From NCBI GenBank assembly GCA_002779055.1, contig PEXM01000075.1, positions 1 through 8,299 on the forward strand: a stretch of 8,299 bases of DNA, given 5' to 3'. The notes beneath the pieces are model-generated. The model was not told where the DNA came from, made no database searches, and saw only the letters and a list, made by a program, of their open reading frames with translations. The translations under genes and the position numbers were made by a program. Positions 5,262-8,299 of the stretch are shown here, piece by piece; positions within the stretch are counted from its first letter, which is position 1, and each line of letters opens with the position of its first letter. The DNA comes from Elusimicrobia bacterium CG08_land_8_20_14_0_20_44_26 (GTDB taxonomy: Bacteria; CG03).

Positions 5262-8200
5262 ATGGATAAAGAGCAGGGAATAAGAATCATCAGGGATATT
5301 TTTGAGAATCCTTTTGATTATGAAAAATATTCGGGCTTCAGTAATAATCTGCTGAAGCATATTGAGGCGACCCCAACAACAATACAGGCGGGTAGCCGCA
5401 TTCCCGACGCTTTTAAATCTCATATAAGATTGATGAAGCGCGTCGGCAAATACAAAGACCCGCAGGGAAATACGATAGATATTCTTGCGGTCTGGCTCAA
5501 AAAGGGAACTTCTCTTGAAAGGGCGCGGACAATGCAGAGAAATTACATCGCCCGTTATCTGGACGGAAGCCGGGGAGGAAATCAGAAAAATGCGGCTTTA
5601 ACGGCTTTTATTTCTCCCGATGAAAATGATTGGCGCTTTTCATTCATAAAGATGGAATATGAACTGGGACAAACAACGTCGGGCAAATTAAAAGGCGTTG
5701 AAAAATTTACAGCGGCTAAGCGCTATTCATTTATAGTGGGTTCAAACGAAAGCAGTCATACGGCGCAGAGCCAGCTTTTAGATATTCTCTGCAAAGACGC
5801 CGACCCGTCTCTGGCTGAAATTGAAAACGCCTTCAGCATTGAAAGAGTAACTAAAGAATTTTTCCGGCAGTATCATGAATTATTCGGGAATTTAAAAAAA
5901 TCTTTGGAAGATATCGCCGCAAAAGATGAAAAAATAAGAGAAAACTTCGCCGCGCAGGGAGTTATTATTGACGATTTCGCGAAAAAGACGCTCGGTCAGA
6001 TTGTGTTTTTGTATTTTCTTCAGAAAAAAGGATGGTTCGGTGTTGAAAGGGACGCTAAATGGGGAACCGGCCATAAAAATTTTCTCAGACGATTATTCAG
6101 CGGAGAAATAAAAAAATACGGGAATTTTTTTAATGATATTTTGGAGCCGTTGTTTTATGAAGCATTATCAAAAAAACGGGATGATGATTTTTATCAGCTT
6201 TTTAACTGTAAAATTCCCTTTTTGAACGGAGGCCTCTTTGACCCGATTAACGATTATGACTGGGTGCACACGGATATAATAATCCCGAATGAAATATTTT
6301 CCAATTCCGAAAAAACAAAAGAAGAAGATAAGGGCACGGGGATTTTAGACGTTTTTGACAGATATAATTTCACCGTAAAAGAAGACGAACCTCTGGAAAA
6401 AGACGTTGCCGTTGACCCTGAGATGCTCGGTAAGGTTTTTGAAAATCTTCTTGAGTCAAAAGAGAGAAAATCAAAAGGCAGTTTTTACACACCTCGTGAG
6501 ATCGTTCATTATATGTGTCAGGAAAGTTTAATCAATTATCTGGATAACGAACTTTCGGGAGCCGTTCATCGGGAAGATCTTGAATTGCTTGTGCGTAAAG
6601 GTGAGGCGATTATTGAAAACGAATACGCCGTTCTGGCGAGAGAGAATAAAATAAATACGGGGTTGCAGAAAGGCACTAAAATTAAAACAAAAATTCCGCA
6701 ATCGGTTCGTGAAAATGCTAAAGCGTTAGATAATGCGTTAGAAAAAATACGCGTCTGCGATCCTGCCGTAGGATCAGGAGCTTTTCTTGTCGGAATGATG
6801 AATGAGATTGTTAAGGCCCGGCGGGCATTGGCGCCCGTGTTTGAGAAAATATCTGCGGGGCAGAGAGTTCAGGAACGGGTTGAACTCGTTTATAAACTAA
6901 AGCGGCACGCCATACAGAACTGCCTTTACGGGGTTGATATTGACCCCGGGGCGGTGGAAATCGCAAAACTTCGTCTCTGGCTTTCGCTTGTGGTGGACGA
7001 AGAAGAGTACAAAACCATTCAGCCGCTGCCTAATTTGAATTATAAGATAATGCAGGGCAACAGCCTGCTTGAAGAATACGAGGGCGTAAAACTCTTTGAC
7101 GAGAGAATGATAGAGCCGGTTCAGAATATAGAAGATAAAAAAAATCAGTTATTAAAACAACTAAATAACTTCGAGTCAGAACTTAAGCAACTTTCTGCTG
7201 GAGGTTTAACAAGCATTAAATCCGCATCTAAAAAAAACCTATATTCAAAATGTAATGAGGTTAGAAAAGCGATAGAAAAAATTCAAAATAGCGGCGAGGA
7301 TTTTAATTTGGACATATCTTTTGACGGCATAAACCAGGCCCGCAAAAAAGCGGAGCAGTTGAGGGCATTGCATAAAGAGTTTTTTGAGGCATACCAGAGA
7401 GACGATAAGAAAAGATTAAAAGAGCAGATAGAAAATATTGAATGGGACTTAATAGAGGCAACATTAAAGGAACAGAACAAGACAAAAGAGTTAGACAAGC
7501 TTAAGAAATTGAGAAAAGAAAATATCAAGCCCTACTTTTTATGGAAACTGAATTTTGAAGAAGTGTTCCGCGAAAAAGGCGGTTTTGATATCGTCATCGC
7601 CAATCCCCCGTATGTGCGTGCCGATAGCCCAAGTATAAAACTGCAGCGGGAATGTATAAAAAAATGTAAAAGATATGAAACACTTTGGGAAAAATGGGAT
7701 TTATATGTCGCCTTTATAGAACGGGGTTTCCAGATTTTAAGGAAAAATGCTGTTTTAGAATTTATTATTCCGGATGCTTATATGACTTCCAAATATGCCG
7801 AAAAATCTCACAAATATTTTTTAGAAAATGCAAAAATAAACAGAATTAATTTTTGTTCAGAATTAAAAATATTTGAAGCGGCAGTTAGAAACATCCTCAT
7901 TGAATACGAAAAAGAGATAAATCCAAATCATATTCCGCTACGAATTAAACATATTGATGAATGGAATAATTTTATCTTCTTACGTTCAAAAAGACAATCG
8001 GAGATGGGTAAGAATACATTTAAGTTGGACAGTGAAAACAAAACTATAGGGGATTTATCAAACACCTTAACTTGGAGTGAGATTTGTTATGTGAGCAAGG
8101 GAATGGTTTTGAATGCAGATGAAAAACAATATAAAGCGGAATTTCAAAAAATTGATTTAATTTCCGAAGCAAAAGATAAAATTCATAGTAAGCCATATAT

Positions 8201-8299
8201 AGAAGCTAAATGGACACAAAAATACGCGATTGAAAAAATAAAATATCTTGAGTGGGGTACTGATAGAGTTCCCAAAAGAATAAGCAGGCCAACCTTTCC
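5262..8299 (+). CDS. Eco57I/type IIG-like N6-adenine DNA methyltransferase, 3' truncated by window edge
   Basis: The frame from ATG 5262 stays open for 1012 codons to the right edge; the frame is closed by TGA at 5250-5252, so this is the first ATG. Residues 1-~210 form an N-terminal domain whose blocks (DILAVWLKKGTSLERARTMQ, RYSFIVG, HTAQSQLL) recall domains found on large IIG-like methylases. A helical region follows (~195-400). The catalytic domain begins with GSFYTPREIVHYM 406-418, then SAM-binding motif I CDPAVGSGAF 499-508, acidic YGVDIDPGAVEIAKLRLWL 556-574, GNSLL 599-603 and catalytic motif IV NPPY 781-784. NPPY is the gamma-type signature for N6-adenine methylation. A charged, probably coiled-coil insert (~618-755) separates GNSLL from NPPY. 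From ~930 a TaqI-like specificity domain begins and is cut off after RVPKRISRPTF. No clear PD-(D/E)XK nuclease is seen at the N-terminus. Expected role: sequence-specific self-DNA methylation partnered with the PLD-helicase. Confidence 0.9.
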   Translation, partial: MDKEQGIRIIRDIFENPFDYEKYSGFSNNLLKHIEATPTTIQAGSRIPDAFKSHIRLMKRVGKYKDPQGNTIDILAVWLKKGTSLERARTMQRNYIARYLDGSRGGNQKNAALTAFISPDENDWRFSFIKMEYELGQTTSGKLKGVEKFTAAKRYSFIVGSNESSHTAQSQLLDILCKDADPSLAEIENAFSIERVTKEFFRQYHELFGNLKKSLEDIAAKDEKIRENFAAQGVIIDDFAKKTLGQIVFLYFLQKKGWFGVERDAKWGTGHKNFLRRLFSGEIKKYGNFFNDILEPLFYEALSKKRDDDFYQLFNCKIPFLNGGLFDPINDYDWVHTDIIIPNEIFSNSEKTKEEDKGTGILDVFDRYNFTVKEDEPLEKDVAVDPEMLGKVFENLLESKERKSKGSFYTPREIVHYMCQESLINYLDNELSGAVHREDLELLVRKGEAIIENEYAVLARENKINTGLQKGTKIKTKIPQSVRENAKALDNALEKIRVCDPAVGSGAFLVGMMNEIVKARRALAPVFEKISAGQRVQERVELVYKLKRHAIQNCLYGVDIDPGAVEIAKLRLWLSLVVDEEEYKTIQPLPNLNYKIMQGNSLLEEYEGVKLFDERMIEPVQNIEDKKNQLLKQLNNFESELKQLSAGGLTSIKSASKKNLYSKCNEVRKAIEKIQNSGEDFNLDISFDGINQARKKAEQLRALHKEFFEAYQRDDKKRLKEQIENIEWDLIEATLKEQNKTKELDKLKKLRKENIKPYFLWKLNFEEVFREKGGFDIVIANPPYVRADSPSIKLQRECIKKCKRYETLWEKWDLYVAFIERGFQILRKNAVLEFIIPDAYMTSKYAEKSHKYFLENAKINRINFCSELKIFEAAVRNILIEYEKEINPNHIPLRIKHIDEWNNFIFLRSKRQSEMGKNTFKLDSENKTIGDLSNTLTWSEICYVSKGMVLNADEKQYKAEFQKIDLISEAKDKIHSKPYIEAKWTQKYAIEKIKYLEWGTDRVPKRISRPTF

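Noticed and set aside
5249..5269. ATG at 5249 as the methyltransferase start
   Set aside because: It is in a different frame and reaches TAA after six codons; the long frame begins at ATG 5262.
5892..7528. Minus-strand frames of 60-81 codons inside the methyltransferase gene
   Set aside because: They lie antisense to recognisable methyltransferase sequence; their Ser/Phe/Leu-rich composition is what antisense of Lys/Glu-rich helices gives.

Overview
The window holds the 3' end of a housekeeping gene (queA, tRNA queuosine synthesis), a repeat-rich intergenic stretch of about 420 bases, and a three-gene plus-strand cluster that reads as a candidate DNA-modification/defence operon. The third gene runs off the right edge. 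The DNA is moderately AT-rich, and none of the three operon genes has a clear Shine-Dalgarno sequence. The intergenic repeats are of kinds common in uncultured, environmentally assembled bacterial genomes: a GTAG/CTAC palindrome pair and a repeat whose translation contains LKKRGQGRF. I can say Bacteria with confidence because queA is a bacterial gene. A lineage such as Omnitrophota or a neighbouring candidate phylum is only a guess.

Layout. Positions 1-199: C-terminal 65 residues of QueA. Positions 200-618: no gene. This stretch contains a double-hairpin REP-like element (226-285), a short 9-bp direct repeat, a 185-bp element with 12-bp perfect terminal inverted repeats (361-545) that carries three 21-bp tandem units and a G-run tract, and an extended -10 promoter (604-612) directly abutting the start codon of the first operon gene. 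Positions 619-3786: a 1055-residue SF2/SNF2-like helicase with an N-terminal phospholipase D-like domain. Positions 3783-5219: a 478-residue protein with an AlbA_2 (Schlafen-type) domain, a GHKL-type ATPase domain, a KFGx tetrapeptide repeat linker and a C-terminal winged helix; its start overlaps the helicase stop by 4 bases (ATGA). Positions 5262-8299: at least 1012 residues of an Eco57I/type IIG-like N6-adenine DNA methyltransferase, with a long N-terminal domain, a charged helical insert and the start of a target-recognition domain.

Working model (inference). The methyltransferase would mark self DNA. The PLD-helicase would translocate on unmodified DNA and perhaps cut it with its PLD domain. 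The AlbA-ATPase-winged-helix protein would sense or regulate. The helicase + methylase + ATPase composition resembles, from memory, the class called Hma (Helicase, Methylase, ATPase) in the PADLOC survey; I could not check whether the families are the same. No conventional PD-(D/E)XK nuclease was recognised in the visible part, and the PLD motif lacks its usual aspartate, so the cutting activity is the main open question.
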